From Pelargonium nanum (lineage: Eukaryota; Streptophyta; Magnoliopsida; Geraniales; Geraniaceae), in assembly GCA_036897485.1 (NCBI GenBank), contig JAYMTF010000805.1, positions 1 to 29,978 of the forward strand: 29,978 nt of DNA. Reading direction: 5' to 3'. Both the position numbers and the translations under genes were made by a program. The notes under the pieces are model-generated. The model was not told where the DNA came from, made no database searches, and saw only the letters and a list, made by a program, of their open reading frames with translations. Below are positions 8,964 to 19,200 of the stretch, piece by piece; positions within the stretch are counted from its first letter, which is position 1, and each line of letters begins with the position of its first letter.

Positions 8964-11153
8964 ATGGGTGATCTTTTTGTGTGGCTCGTCTCCTTCTTCG
9001 TCATCATAGCTCTTCTCGTTATCGTCGTATTCCAGGTCAATCTCAAAACCCTGACGGTCAAAATCAATTCCTGTTCCTGCACCGTTTAAAGTTTAGATTT
9101 TTAATTCAGTTTAGGCTTTCTGTGTTTGGAATTTTGTGCAGAAATGTGGTGAATTTTGGGTTTGATGTTGGAAATTGCACAATCACACTCAAAACCCTAA
9201 TTAGGGATTTGGGTATTTTTGATTATATGTTTGTTATGCCTTTGTTTGTGTTGAATTTGGAGTGAAATTGGTATCTTTGAAGCAAATTTTCATTGAATTT
9301 GGCTATTCACAAGTGTTAAGAGTATCTAATAAGAGTTCAGTAGAGGCTTGATTCATCTTCAGCTTAATAGTTTTCTAACAACTTCAAAGCTTTACATGCT
9401 CTCCACATTGCCTCTGGTGATGACATGACATCATAGAGCTTGACAATTTGGGTTTTGGATCGGATTCGTGTTGAAAATGCCTAACCCGAATCCTATTTGT
9501 AAGAGGGGTGGTGTTCATGTTGGTTGCGGGTTTTGTATAACGTGTGGGTTTGTCCAGCCCGGCTCACAATTCTTCCCTGGCTACCTGTTTGACATATCAA
9601 TCGGATTTCCGGTGCCCGCGGGTTCGGGTCCAAGTTGCTAGGTTCAGTGTTGTACTTGCCTCTTATTGTTTTCACTGCTTATTTGTAACCTTGTTGGGTG
9701 GGGTTTTTCAATTCTTGCTTAGATTGGCTTGGCCGTAGATTTCACTTGTGGAAGATTGATTTCCTTCAGACTCGTAACTTCAAACGTTACTTAACACTTT
9801 TACCCGATGAAACCTTTGATTTGATATTAGTGGGATGTATTTATTATGCTTGAGTTCTGATCTTAGACATTGTTGTACTTGCAACACCGATTGGCTACAT
9901 TATTGTCTCTGATTTTTTTGACTTTGAATCATATCGTACAAGGGACAGTGATAATTATGTGAATGCTAAATAGGATCTAGAGTTTATTCTACAAATTTGT
10001 GATCAAACATAGAAATCGGTTTCGAATTGCATGGATGAGCATGTGGTTTACTGTTTTTCACTATCGAATTTGAGTTTGACGGTGAAAATATTGGTTGCAG
10101 CTCATGTGCTTAGCAGATCTAGAATTCGATTATATCAACCCGTACGACTCTGCATCACGAATCAACAGAGTAGTTTTGCCGGAGTTTATCACACAAGGAG
10201 TGTTGTGCTGCTTCTATCTTTTGACCGGGCATTGGTTTATGTCGCTTATCTGCGTTCCTTACCTGTATTACAATGTGAATCTGTAAGTCTTCTCTATCGG
10301 TTTCGTAGGTTGCTCTATAATATCACAAATGATATGTTTCAATTCATTGTCGTCTCGTCCGAACCAACATATTCCTATCTCCTGATTATCAGTTTAATGT
10401 TGGGAAAGAGCTCATTTCATGCATCAATTTATATGCACATCTACTTGTCGTCCGTGTGTGTCGTGATAAAGGTTGACTATTTGTTATATGGGCCAACACT
10501 AACACAACACGTTTATGAATGTGTAACATGACACGTCAACACGTTTAAGTGAATGGGTTGAACTGGCACGAGCACGACACGACCCAACACGTTTAGCACA
10601 ACATGACTCGAGACGATACAACCATATAAGCGATAATACTTGATTCAAACTCAAATTTTAATTGATTTGTTGTACATTTGTAACCCTACACATGTGTGTT
10701 CTGCGTGTTGTGACACGTTAATGTAATTTTGTGTGTCGTGTTTGTAATCGTGTTAGGTCACAAATTGTGACTGATATTGCCAGCTCTAGATTCGGTGTCA
10801 TGATGCTGCTTATGTATTTAGTTTTCAAACTTGTGAACTCGGTCTACTCATCTCATAGACTTTTGTATTTTCTAAAGCACGGAGCTCATTTCAACTTCCT
10901 TCCTCGTGATCAGGTATACCCGAAGACAGCACCTGGTAGATGTAACCGAGATATTCAACTTGCTCAATGGGGAAAAGAAACGACGTCTTTTCAAACTCGG
11001 CTATCTTATTTTCCTCCTCTTCCTCTCCGTATTTTGGTACATCCACATGAAATTGTTGTTTCGCTTTTTGAAACCCAAATGAAATGAGTTTGTTCTTATT
11101 CTTTCGTGCGCTGTTGTAGGATGATTCTGGTTGCGCTGGAGGATCACGACTGA
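8964..11153 (+). CDS. Cornichon family protein (ER cargo receptor)
   Basis: Four exons, 8964-9035, 10101-10282, 10914-11036 and 11120-11153, encode about 136 aa, the usual plant cornichon length. All junctions are GT-AG and in frame. Cornichon proteins are small polytopic ER-membrane proteins that load cargo into COPII vesicles. Plant members export transporters and other membrane cargo. The first hydrophobic segment is residues 5-24. Exon 2 carries the family signature [19 protein letters not shown] followed by VVLPEF, then a membrane segment through LLTGHWFM and PYLYYN. Exon 3 has [13 protein letters not shown] and the [11 protein letters not shown] stretch. A last hydrophobic segment ends [13 protein letters not shown]. 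The C-terminus is acidic, as in relatives, though shorter than the LDDYED ending I recall from Arabidopsis. The gene lies upstream of TFB5 and ClpR2, the same order as remembered for At1g12390-12410. Introns 1 and 2 contain decayed GACCCG-type repeats. Confidence 0.94.
9440..9650. repeat. Decayed GACCCG/GGGTTCGGGT-type dispersed repeat in cornichon intron 1
   Basis: GC-richer than the surrounding intron, with GGATCGGATTCGTGTTGAA, CCTAACCCGAATCC, AGCCCGGCTC and CGGGTTCGGGTCC words. The block GTGTTGAAAATGCCTAACCCG with a following AAGAGG..TG finds a parallel at about 15765-15815 (GTGTTGAAAAGGCCTAAC ... CCCGATTTGGAAGAGGTG). The two are therefore diverged copies of one family. Neither ends nor target duplications could be fixed. 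Confidence 0.5.
10490..10765. repeat. Decayed CACGACCC-type dispersed repeat in cornichon intron 2
   Basis: Repeated words ACACAACACGTTTA, GACACGTCAACACGTTTAAG, CACGACACGACCC and TCGTGTTTGTAATCGTGTTAGG cover most of the intron. Similar wording (ACGAACATGACCCGTTTATGAG, GACCCGACACATTTAAATAAG) recurs at about 27985-28440, so it is a dispersed family in this genome. The boundaries are approximate and I cannot assign it to a transposon class. Confidence 0.5.
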
Positions 11154-11594
11154 TTGGATCTCCATGTGACGCTTTTTATTGCCACTTGAGTGCTTGTTGA
11201 TATGGGATCTGTTCGGGATCTTATTGTAGGTTTCTTCAAAAAAAAAAAAAAAAAAGCCTTGTAATCATTTTGTTTGGCAACAATGTCCATAGCTTCTATA
11301 CTTGCATTTTGAGTTGTAGGTTCAGAAAGTAAACACTTAAACCAATGGAACTGTGAATTGTTATAGTTGTTTTTGGATACAGAGATTGGCTTGTAGTGAT
11401 CACAACAGTGGAATTTGCTATTTTTCTTGTTTTGTATAGAGTATATCAGTTATTGCACTTCCAATTTTCAAATGTTTTCGAGTTTGGGTTCAAATTGCCA
11501 ACTACAAGTAGGATACAAGTCGGGCTCTACTAAAATTGAATCGAAAGATGTCTAACCTGAAACCGACCGAGAAAAGAGTTTTGGCCGGTTGTGG
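11154..11594. other. 3' flank of the cornichon gene
   Basis: Presumed 3' UTR and terminator region. An 18-base A run lies at 11238-11255, about 85 bases past the stop codon. The remainder is AT-rich without an exon. A GAACCC/AACCGACCGAG-like remnant of the GACCCG-type repeats may be present at about 11490-11590. Confidence 0.4.
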
Positions 11595-11728
11595 TTTTTT
11601 TTTTTTATAATACAGTACAATATAACCTTACACTCATACATATAACTCACATCTTTACTATAACCATACCCCATATCACGCCCATGAGGAAGTCTCGAAC
11701 ACGAGTCCTCGCACTTGCACCCAAGCCT
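11595..11728 (-). mobile_element. Short tRNA-derived SINE, minus strand
   Basis: On the minus strand it starts AGGCTTGGGTGCAAGTGCG and has a B box in TCGTGTTCGAGAC. It then has a short AT-rich body and ends in an A-tail (twelve T on the + strand at about 11595-11606). The direct repeat GGTTGTGG flanks it at 11587-11594 and 11729-11736, a short target duplication that may extend into the tail. Total length is about 134 bp. It shares the TCGTGTTCGAG core and downstream GTGAGT/TGTATGAGTG wording with the SINE at 27772, so they are probably one family. Confidence 0.75.
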
Positions 11729-11807
11729 GGTTGTGGGTTTTAAGTTGTGCATAGCTAGACAAATAAATTAATCTCAGTTTATATCAATTATGATTTTTTT
11801 CTCTCCA

Positions 11808-11836
11808 TAATAATAATAATAATAATAAATAATAAT
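11808..11836. repeat. (TAA)n microsatellite
   Basis: Nine TAA-like units with one interruption, in the AT-rich interval between the SINE and the presumed first exon of TFB5. Confidence 0.85.
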
Positions 11837-12924
11837 GCATCAAAATTAAAAATTACTTGTTTTTTTTTTCTTCCAATTTTTTTATATTATTTGTTTCAAT
11901 ACTATATTTACTATATTATGAAGTAAAAAGAAAAAATTTCTACACACACAACCAGTTTCGTTCAGAGCAAAATACCAGAAGTTCAGTGAAGGCTCCGAGA
12001 GACTGAGAGTCTGACGACTCTTTTCTTCAACCGGAAAGTGGGTTTGTCGCCGATCTCGTTCGCCGGAGCCGACAATCTCCGGTGAGTCTTCATCGTCTGT
12101 TTCTCTTTTATCAATTCCTTAACCCTAACCCCCATATAAATCAAATGTAATTCTCTCTGATCTCCTGTATATATTTCCTGAATTTTCATTTGAAATTGTT
12201 GAGAAATCTAAGAACTGAATCTGGGTTCATCTTCATTCCTCATGAAAAGCCGATAACTCTTAAATTATATTATGACAGGTAGGGGAAATCTAAAATCCTT
12301 GCAAAGAAAGCTGTGTCTGTAAAAGATTAACGAGATTCTGCAAAAGGGTTCAAATCGTATGCATTGGAGAAAGGTATCAGCTTTCATAAATATTTTAAAA
12401 TAATCTTTTCAAGCGGATCCTTGTGTAAATTACAGAGATACCTAGTCGAATACAGGTAGAGTGTGAAGGGACACTCAGACAGCCCCGTTCCCGAATCTCC
12501 TTTAGTCGAGGACTGAACTAGTTTTTAAGGTTTACATAAGCAACTTATAAGAAAACCAGCATAGGATGGTAGAAGCTAAAAGAGTAAGTTTTTTTTATTT
12601 AATTAAAATAGGGCTTTTGAGTAGCATGTTTTGTAGGGGGTATCGTAACAATTTATAGGGTATACCCTGTTCAAAATAGCCTAGGTAACTAATTAAAATA
12701 AATTTTATGACTTCTCTCTTATTAAATTCTTATGTACGATTCTCCATTTAAATTAACTTAAGATGTTCCTTTTTCCTTCGGGGTCACGGTCTTTCATCTT
12801 CTTCTAGTTAATGCCTATTTCCTCACAAGATGCATTTTCTCTAACGAGAGCCTTTTTGGTTAACCTTACAATTAACAGCTTTAATACTAGTGAGTGAATT
12901 AGCTATTTTAGCCAATTTTGGCTC

Positions 12925-12985
12925 TAGCTAGTGTGTCCTGCTCATTGATTTGTAAGGAAAATTTTTAACTTTGGACTTATGGCAC

Positions 12986-13026
<41 letters not shown>

Positions 13027-13720
13027 GCCAATTTTGGGTCTAGAGTATTTTGCTTGATTTCAGTACATAAGATGCCGATGGATTTGCCTGTTTGAGCTTG
13101 ATTCTTGAAATAAGCTAGTGTGTGTGGCCTAGTCATTGTTTAGAAGATTCACACAATGGTTCAAATGATATATTTTTATGTCAAGTGTGATTAGTCTTCC
13201 AGAGGCTTAGTTGCTATTGAATAGTATGCTTTGGTTTGGTGAGTTGTATGGAAAATTTTGAACTTTGGAGTTGTGGCACTCCGGAGAGAGAGCTACCAAT
13301 TTTGGGTCTAGAGTATTTTACGTGATTTCATTACATAAGATGCAGATGAATTTGCCTGTTTGAGTTGATTCTTCAAATAGGCTGTTAGCAAGTGTGTCCT
13401 GTTTATTGTTTAGAAGATACACACCATAGCTTGGGTGACGGATTAAGTGTTCTTAGTCTTCTAGAGGCTGCCTTTGGTGGTATTGGATAATATGCTTTAG
13501 TTAGGTGATTTGTAAGGAAAAATTGGAACTTCGGAGTTAGGGCACGCCAGATAATATGCTTTAGTTAGGTGAGTTTGCATGTTTGCATGTTTGGGTTGAT
13601 TCTTTAAGTAAGCTATCAGCTAGTGTGTCCCGTGGTTAGTCTTCTAGAGGCTCAGGTGGTACTGACTATAGTATGTTTTGATTCAGTGATTTGTAAGGAA
13701 AAAAATGGAACTTTGGAGTT
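12925..13720. repeat. Degenerate tandem array of about 180-290 bp units in the TFB5 leader
   Basis: The phrase GATTTGTAAGGAAAA..AACTT recurs at about 12947, 13241 (as GAGTTGTATGGAAAATTTTG), 13506 and 13687. Between copies the same ordered words return: CCAATTTTGGGTCTAGAGTATTTT, ACATAAGATGC.GATG.ATTTGCC, GTTGATTCTT, GCTAGTGTGTCC, TTAGTCTTC.AGAGGCT and TAGTATGCTTT. Spacings are about 294, 265 and 181 bases, so later units carry deletions. Confidence 0.85.
12989..13024. repeat. (AG)18 microsatellite
   Basis: A perfect 36-base AG run inside the first unit of the tandem array. The corresponding spot in the second unit has only GGAGAGAGAGC (about 13283), so the run expanded after the array formed. 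Confidence 0.95.
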
Positions 13721-13734
13721 TTAGGGGCTGAATA

Positions 13735-13860
13735 GCTTCATTGAATCTCATCTTAGCGTCTTGGCAACTCCACAACTGGACTCTGGATTCGGATGATAAT
13801 GGATTCATGTAGCCAATCCCAACATTGTTTGGGGAATTGCTTTTGTTGTTGTTATGGTTG
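13735..13860 (+). mobile_element. RTE-type LINE or LINE-mobilised 3' tail relic
   Basis: The end GGATTCATGTAGCCAATCCC, AACATTGTTTGGGG, then TTTTGTTGTTGTT, is the diagnostic 3' terminus of plant RTE LINEs and SINEs that borrow their tail (canonical form CATGTAGCCGACCCCA...TTTGGGATAAGGCTTTGTTGTTG). Only the last 60 bases are certain and the left edge is a guess. Confidence 0.6.
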
Positions 13861-14283
13861 TTTATTCGGTTGTTCAGTTTACAGTGTCCTATGTGTGGTT
13901 CTATGGGTGTATTGGGTTGTTGGGTGTCCTATTGTGTTGACTTGTTTATTCGGTGTACTCTTTTTCTGTGCTTTCCCTCTCAGGAAGCACTTGGAAAAAT
14001 CATCCCTTAGCTGATAAAAAAAGAGAGAGAAAAAAAAAACTCGAGCAATCTTTGATTGCTAAAGAAAATCTGAGAAATGACCCTTTTCGGTAGTTAGATT
14101 CCACAATTGCATTCCATATACCCTAATTTGAAGTTGCATAGTTTTGTTATGTGATGCTATTAGTTCAAGAAATATTGTGTGCTGTGTGAGGACTGAGGAG
14201 TATTTGATATAATTCGCATGAGCTGCTCTGATTTATCAATATTTGTTTTTGTTGCAGTTTCGAGCATAAGTTTCCGGGTAACG

Positions 14284-15195
14284 ATGGTCAATGCCATTAA
14301 AGGACTGTTCGTCACATGGTAATGTGTTTAAGACTATTTTGTTCAGTTACCAGCTGGTTTGATCTTTGTTCTACAGGGAAAATTAGGTCTTTTCTAGGAC
14401 CCTCTTGTTTGAAATTGACAATGCAACACTTGAAATATGGTATAGTAATGGTGGCTTGGATAGAGGTTGACCGCTAAACTTTACTCCAAACTTGAAATAA
14501 TTACCATTTTGGTTTATTAGGGATGTCTATAACAACATAAACCAAACCTATTTCCCAAAAAGTCTTAGGGTTATCTATGTGAATCATTGAATCTTTTAGC
14601 AAAACTCATTGCGAACCTCTGCTCGTTTTTTCTTCCTCGCTTCGTCATATGATTCATATCTAATGCTATGTCTTCTCTTAAGTCAAGAGTTATAACTTAT
14701 AACAGCTTGTGGGCTGTCACCAATCCGATCCGATAATACCTGGCCAAGCCAGCAAAAGTGGTCTGATTCGCTCGCCCTAGTTAGGCGGAGTCCGAGCACG
14801 CTTGGCTCAATTCCAGCTTGCAGTCTATTTTGTTTGTAAAATGAGCCATGGATCATCATTGACCCGACCCGACAATATCGGCTTTGTACCGGAAAAGTGT
14901 CCCGATGAACATACTGGCGTTTTTTTGGCCTGACCTGTTGGCCCATTTGCCAGCTCTCATGTCTTTCTTCACTCTCTGTTGCTATGATGCTTATGTATTC
15001 GATCGTTTCTTTCGCAGTGATATACCGATGGCACAATTCATCATCCACACGAATAACGCGCTGCCTTCTTCGCAGAAGTTCATCATACACGTCTTGGACA
15101 GTACTCACATGTTCGTTCAACCTCACGCGGCTGGAATGATTCAGACTGCTATATCCGAATTTCGGGACAAGAATTCCTACGAGAAGCCTGCTTGA
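14284..15195 (+). CDS. TFB5: TFIIH/NER complex subunit TFB5 (TTDA/GTF2H5)
   Basis: Two exons, 14284-14318 and 15018-15195, encode about 70 aa, the normal length of TFB5/TTDA. The intron (donor GTAATG, acceptor TTTCGCAG) splits the Cys-12 codon in phase 2. TFB5 is the smallest TFIIH subunit. It binds the C-terminal part of p52/TFB2 and stimulates the XPB ATPase during nucleotide excision repair, and it acts in the nucleus. The protein starts MVNAIKGLFVTCDIPMAQFI. It then shows the family core SSQKFIIHVLDSTHMFVQP and ends in AISEFRDKNSYEKPA. The Asp after Cys-12 and the KFIIxxLDxTH core are conserved family positions. It lies between cornichon and ClpR2, as At1g12400 does in Arabidopsis (remembered). 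Regulation may involve a long leader intron. The identification is firm despite the small size. Confidence 0.95.
14690..14960. repeat. Decayed GACCCG-type repeat in the TFB5 intron
   Basis: Contains GGGCTGTCACCAATCCG, TTGACCCGACCCGACAATATC and a GCCTGACCTGTTGGCCCATTTG ending. These are GC-rich words foreign to the flanking intron and typical of the dispersed family also seen at 9.5 and 15.4-15.9 kb. It accounts for a 147-codon antisense frame that overlaps exon 2 of TFB5. Confidence 0.45.
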
Positions 15196-15344
15196 TTCAA
15201 AAAACTAGGGATTCTATTCTAGTTGTAAAGTTAAATATGCACTTCAAAATGACTTGTGCACTCTTATGAGATTTTCTGTTGTTCTTTGCACTATGAGCTG
15301 CATGGTTTCTCAGTTGATTTTACTAAATACATGTTGCACTGTCA

Positions 15345-15975
15345 ATTTGGACCCGAACCTGCGGGCTGCGGGCAACTAAAACTCGATCCACATTTCTACA
15401 GATCAGATCACACAAAATTTACTTGACCAAATTTTGGTTCGGTTCGCTCATATTTGCCATGGTGAGAGTACGGGTTGGATAAAACCTCATGAATCTGTAA
15501 AATTTACACGCGAAACCCAAACTAACCAGCAAACCTGCACCCCTTTTAGGTCGAGTTGAGACCCGAAACTCGAATAGCCACCTCTACTCTAGTTCAAGTC
15601 CTTAGGAAGCTAAATCTTGTTAGTCCTGAATAAAAACACATTTTAAACCAAATCAGAATTTGGGTTGGGTTCGAGTGTTTCCTTTCCAAGTTTGTGTTAA
15701 AAAGACCTAGTCCAGTAATCCTAACCCGACCTATGATTTGGCGGTTATGTTTTTTCCGGGTTTGTGTTGAAAAGGCCTAACAAAAGCCCGATTTGGAAGA
15801 GGTGTATGTTGCTAGTTTTGGATAGGATTTGGTGTTTTATGTGTAAAACGTGCGAGTTTCGGCAGTTTGACCTTCCGGATCTATTTTATAAAAACCTGAA
15901 CCCGTAGGATTGTGGACTGGGTCCGTTTGAGTGATGAGGGTCGGACTCCGAATATTTGAACGACCCGACCCAAAA
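15345..15975. repeat. Clustered GACCCG-type repeats between TFB5 and ClpR2
   Basis: Dense CCCGAACC, ACCCGACC, GGTTCGGTTCGC and GGGTTGGGTTCGAG words. An internal near-duplication, GTTTGTGTTaAAAAGaCCTA at about 15690 and GTTTGTGTTgAAAAGgCCTA at about 15762 (period about 72), points to a decayed, partly tandem structure. It occupies most of the intergenic space and stops just before the ClpR2 promoter motifs. Confidence 0.5.
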
Positions 15976-15979
15976 TATT

Positions 15980-16012
15980 GGCCCAAAGCTCTGAATGCAC
16001 ACAAAAGGCCCA
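15980..16012 (+). promoter_or_regulatory. Paired Site II (GGCCCA) motifs upstream of ClpR2
   Basis: GGCCCA occurs at 15980-15985 and 16007-16012, about 255-285 bases before the ClpR2 ATG. Site II (TGGGCC/T) pairs bind TCP factors and are typical of plant nuclear genes for ribosomes, organelle biogenesis and housekeeping functions. This fits a nuclear gene for a plastid protease subunit. The spacing (27 bases) is reasonable. No convincing TATA box lies between the motifs and the ATG. Confidence 0.45.
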
Positions 16013-16264
16013 CAATAGTAACATCTCCTGCAGCCATGACTAACAGCACCTGGTGCAGTTCTGAGTAATTGTCCTCTCATCATCTTCAGATCGCTCAATC
16101 AGTATAGGATCTGATCCAATCAACGGTTAAAAATCATCATTCTAAAACATTAGCATAGACTTGTCTGCACCGGATCATTTTATCCCAATTCATCTCTAAA
16201 CCTTCCCGTCTGTGAAGCAAAGCCTCCATAACCAAATCTTCTTCGAAGCTTCGAAGAATCGAAA

Positions 16265-19200
16265 ATGGCGGCTTCTTTCTACCCGACCGTTGCTTCAGCG
16301 CCTCCTCAGCAATCTCTCAGGTCCCAATTTCTGTGATTTTTGACATTCAAAAATCACATTTTTTTTATATAATTTTTTTGGTTCTGTGAGATCGAAATAG
16401 GAATTGATTTGGTTTGTGTGTTCGCAGCTGCAAATCGATGACTTACTCTGGATTGAAGCTTCATTCAGCAAGTATGTTCATTTTTGTTAAACATTTTTTG
16501 CTGATTTTTTTTTTTTTTTTACTTTCTCCTTGTTCGCTGTGTGAAATTTGGATGCCCTAATTTTTAATTTATTATTTGTAGCTCCGTTTGGAACTGCTAA
16601 ACCTAACACTAATGTCGATTTCTTCAAGAAAGTCCACTTGAGCATCCAACGCGGGTAATTTTATTGATTTTATTGTTGGATTTGGGTTTGATTGGAGACT
16701 CTGTAGCTTGGAATTGAACTAATTTTGTTTGTATTTTTGGACTGTTTTTTAGTAAATTTTTGGACTTGGGCTTGTTGTTAGAATTGTGTTTGCCATGTAT
16801 TGCAATGCAGTGATTTTCAGTAAGTAAATCAAAGAGAGAAGATGTTTTTGATTTGGGTTTAAGTGAAAACTGTAGCTTGATATTGAACTAATTTTGAACT
16901 GTTTTAAGTAAATTTTTGGATTTGGATTGTTATTGTAATTGTGATAGTGTTTATCATCTATTGCAGTTCATTGATTTTCAGGGGAAAAAAAGTTGTTTTT
17001 ATTTGGAGCCACTGTAGTTTATATATGAACAAGATTAGTTTGTGTTTTGTACTGTTTTTGAGTTTTTGGACTTGGGGTTGTTATTGGAACTGTGTTTTCC
17101 ATCTATTGCAATACAGTGATTTTCGGGGGGGGGGGGGGGGGGGAGGAGATGTTTTTTTTAGTGTTTTGATTACTGTTGAATTTATATTAGTTGTAAAAAC
17201 TTAGAAAAATAGGGATTTATTTGGCAACTGGGGTTAGGGCATTGTTAAGTGGAGTGTGATTTGTTGTCATCCAAAAGTTGTTATTGAGCTCGGGACATTA
17301 CATGAGATGCAAAATCTTGTTACATTTGCTGTATATGGTATTGTCCGTGATACACTTTTCTGTTTTCAGGACATGTTCCCTGAAGCCGACACGAGGACAG
17401 TATAAGATGATGCCTATAGGAACGCCAATGATTCCCTATAAAACTCCTGGTGAAGGAACGTTGCAATGGGTTGATTTGTGGAATGTCCTAGTAAGTTCTT
17501 TCAAACGTTAAAGAGTGAGTGACCTAGTTGGCGCATAATTGGATAGTCTAATTTTTAAATTTTACATATTACACTTACTTGCTTTGTGTTTGTATATATT
17601 CTGTTAGTTCCGGATTTGGTTTTAGAATCTTGCCAAATTTTGTATATGACTTTTTTTATATTCTTTTTCAGACAGATTCACATCAATACATGTGTTATTG
17701 ATGCTGATTTTCCATATTATTGTGTTTGATATTTACTTGTATTTCTATGCATTGTTGGGTTGCAGTACCGAGAACGTTGTATCTTCATTGGTGAACATGT
17801 AGATGAAGAGCAAAGCAACAAGATATTGGCCACTATGTTGTACCTAGATACGGTTGAAGATAACAGAACTCTATATATATACATCAATTGTGCTGGTGGA
17901 GATGTGAGTTCATCGTAAATCAAATCTTTTTTGCAGTTTTCAGTAGAAAAAAAAGTCTTGCGATCAAATCCTTTTACCCGTTCATACTATTGTTGAGAGT
18001 TTGCTCTGTTTTGTAGGTAACTCCGACCTTGGCAATTTATGACACGTTGCGTAGCTTGAAGAGTCCTATAGGGACCTTCCTTATTGGCCAGGCCATTAAC
18101 CTGATGGGCTTTATTCTTGCTGCTGGACACAAGGTAAATGAATTTTCATTAGCATTTGGCCAATTAGAAAGTACAATATTAGGAATTAAGCTATTTGGGC
18201 AAGAGTTGGGGTAAACAAGTAGTTTCAATTGAAGATAAGATGAGAGAAAACTGCCCAAGTATGCATGAACTTTTACAACATAGGAAGATTACTAGATTAG
18301 TGACCCCGTGAGGAAATGCGAGGAAATTTAGTTAGGAGAAACTTAAATGACCAGGGGTAGGCCTAAATTAACATGAAAAGTAGTTCGAAAAGACACGATG
18401 ACATGCGATTGAAACGGGGAGATAACATTAGATATGATGGAGGATAAAATGAGTAGAAGATCCCGATGAGTTTTAAAGTATTCGTGCAGCTAACCCCAAA
18501 ATTGTTTGAGAAATAGCTTTTTAAAATGTTGTGATCATATAACTAGTCTCCTTAGATCGATAGTGCATTTGTTGATTATCATTTCTGTTTTTGCCCCAAT
18601 ATTTATTGCCCCGAGTTCCGTTGATCTTGTCATTTTTCTTTCCTGATGCTAAATTTCGGTTTGCTTCAAAATTCAAATATATTTATTCATGCTGTTTCCT
18701 TTCACATTTAAGGGTAAACGCCATGCAATGCCATTAGCGACTGTCGCTCTAAAGTCTCCTGCTACGTATGCTCGTGGTCAGGTACGACCGCATGCTGTTA
18801 TTTCAGTATCACTTTTTTTCTTTCTTCTCTCCGTTCTGGTCTTTACAAGGGAAACGTTCTTGACAGGCTGACGATGTTATTAATGAATCAAAAGAACTTC
18901 TCAGAATCTCGGAATACCTTTATAGTGAGTTGTCTAAGATGACAGGCCAGCCTATTGATAAGGTTAGATTGGACAATTGTTTTTACTATTTGATCGGAGC
19001 ATTCTTTTATGTTACTTAAACAAACTAATTTGCAAATTTTGGTTAGGGTTAAATCTTTTTGCAGGCACGAACTGTTCAAAAGTACATGTTTTAGCTCTTG
19101 AACTTGTTCTTTTTCAATTTTTATGGACAGTTGTGAATCTTTGAAATGACATTTTTGCCCTTCAGTTCACCTTTAAATTTTCAAATTAAAGTCCTACAAA

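Larger units (their letters stand above)
12082..14257 (+). other. Putative leader (5' UTR) intron of TFB5
   Basis: The stretch ending CCGACAATCTCCG at 12081 looks like the end of a 5' UTR exon (CT/GA-rich, no AT bias, starting about 11.95 kb). It is followed by a strong donor GTGAGT at 12082. A good acceptor, TTTTTGTTGCAG, ends at 14257, only 26 bases before the TFB5 ATG. If both are used, TFB5 has a 2.2-kb leader intron holding an (AG)18 run, a degenerate tandem array and a LINE tail. Long leader introns are common in plant housekeeping genes. An alternative is that transcription starts nearer the ATG and the 11.95-12.08 kb element belongs to something else. No protein-coding exon is visible in the interval. 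Confidence 0.5.

Noticed and set aside
10031..10531. 166-codon open frame, among the longest in the window
   Set aside because: It overlaps cornichon exon 2 in a different reading frame. The cornichon protein in the correct frame (from 10101) matches the family exactly, so this is a shadow.
12925..13720. CRISPR-like array, because of regularly recurring phrases
   Set aside because: The units are 180-290 bp, degenerate throughout and without short exact repeats alternating with unique spacers. It is a eukaryotic intronic tandem repeat.
14683..15126. 147-codon minus-strand frame across the TFB5 intron and exon 2
   Set aside because: It is antisense to a firmly identified TFB5 exon and derives mostly from a GC-rich dispersed repeat. 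It has no recognisable domain.
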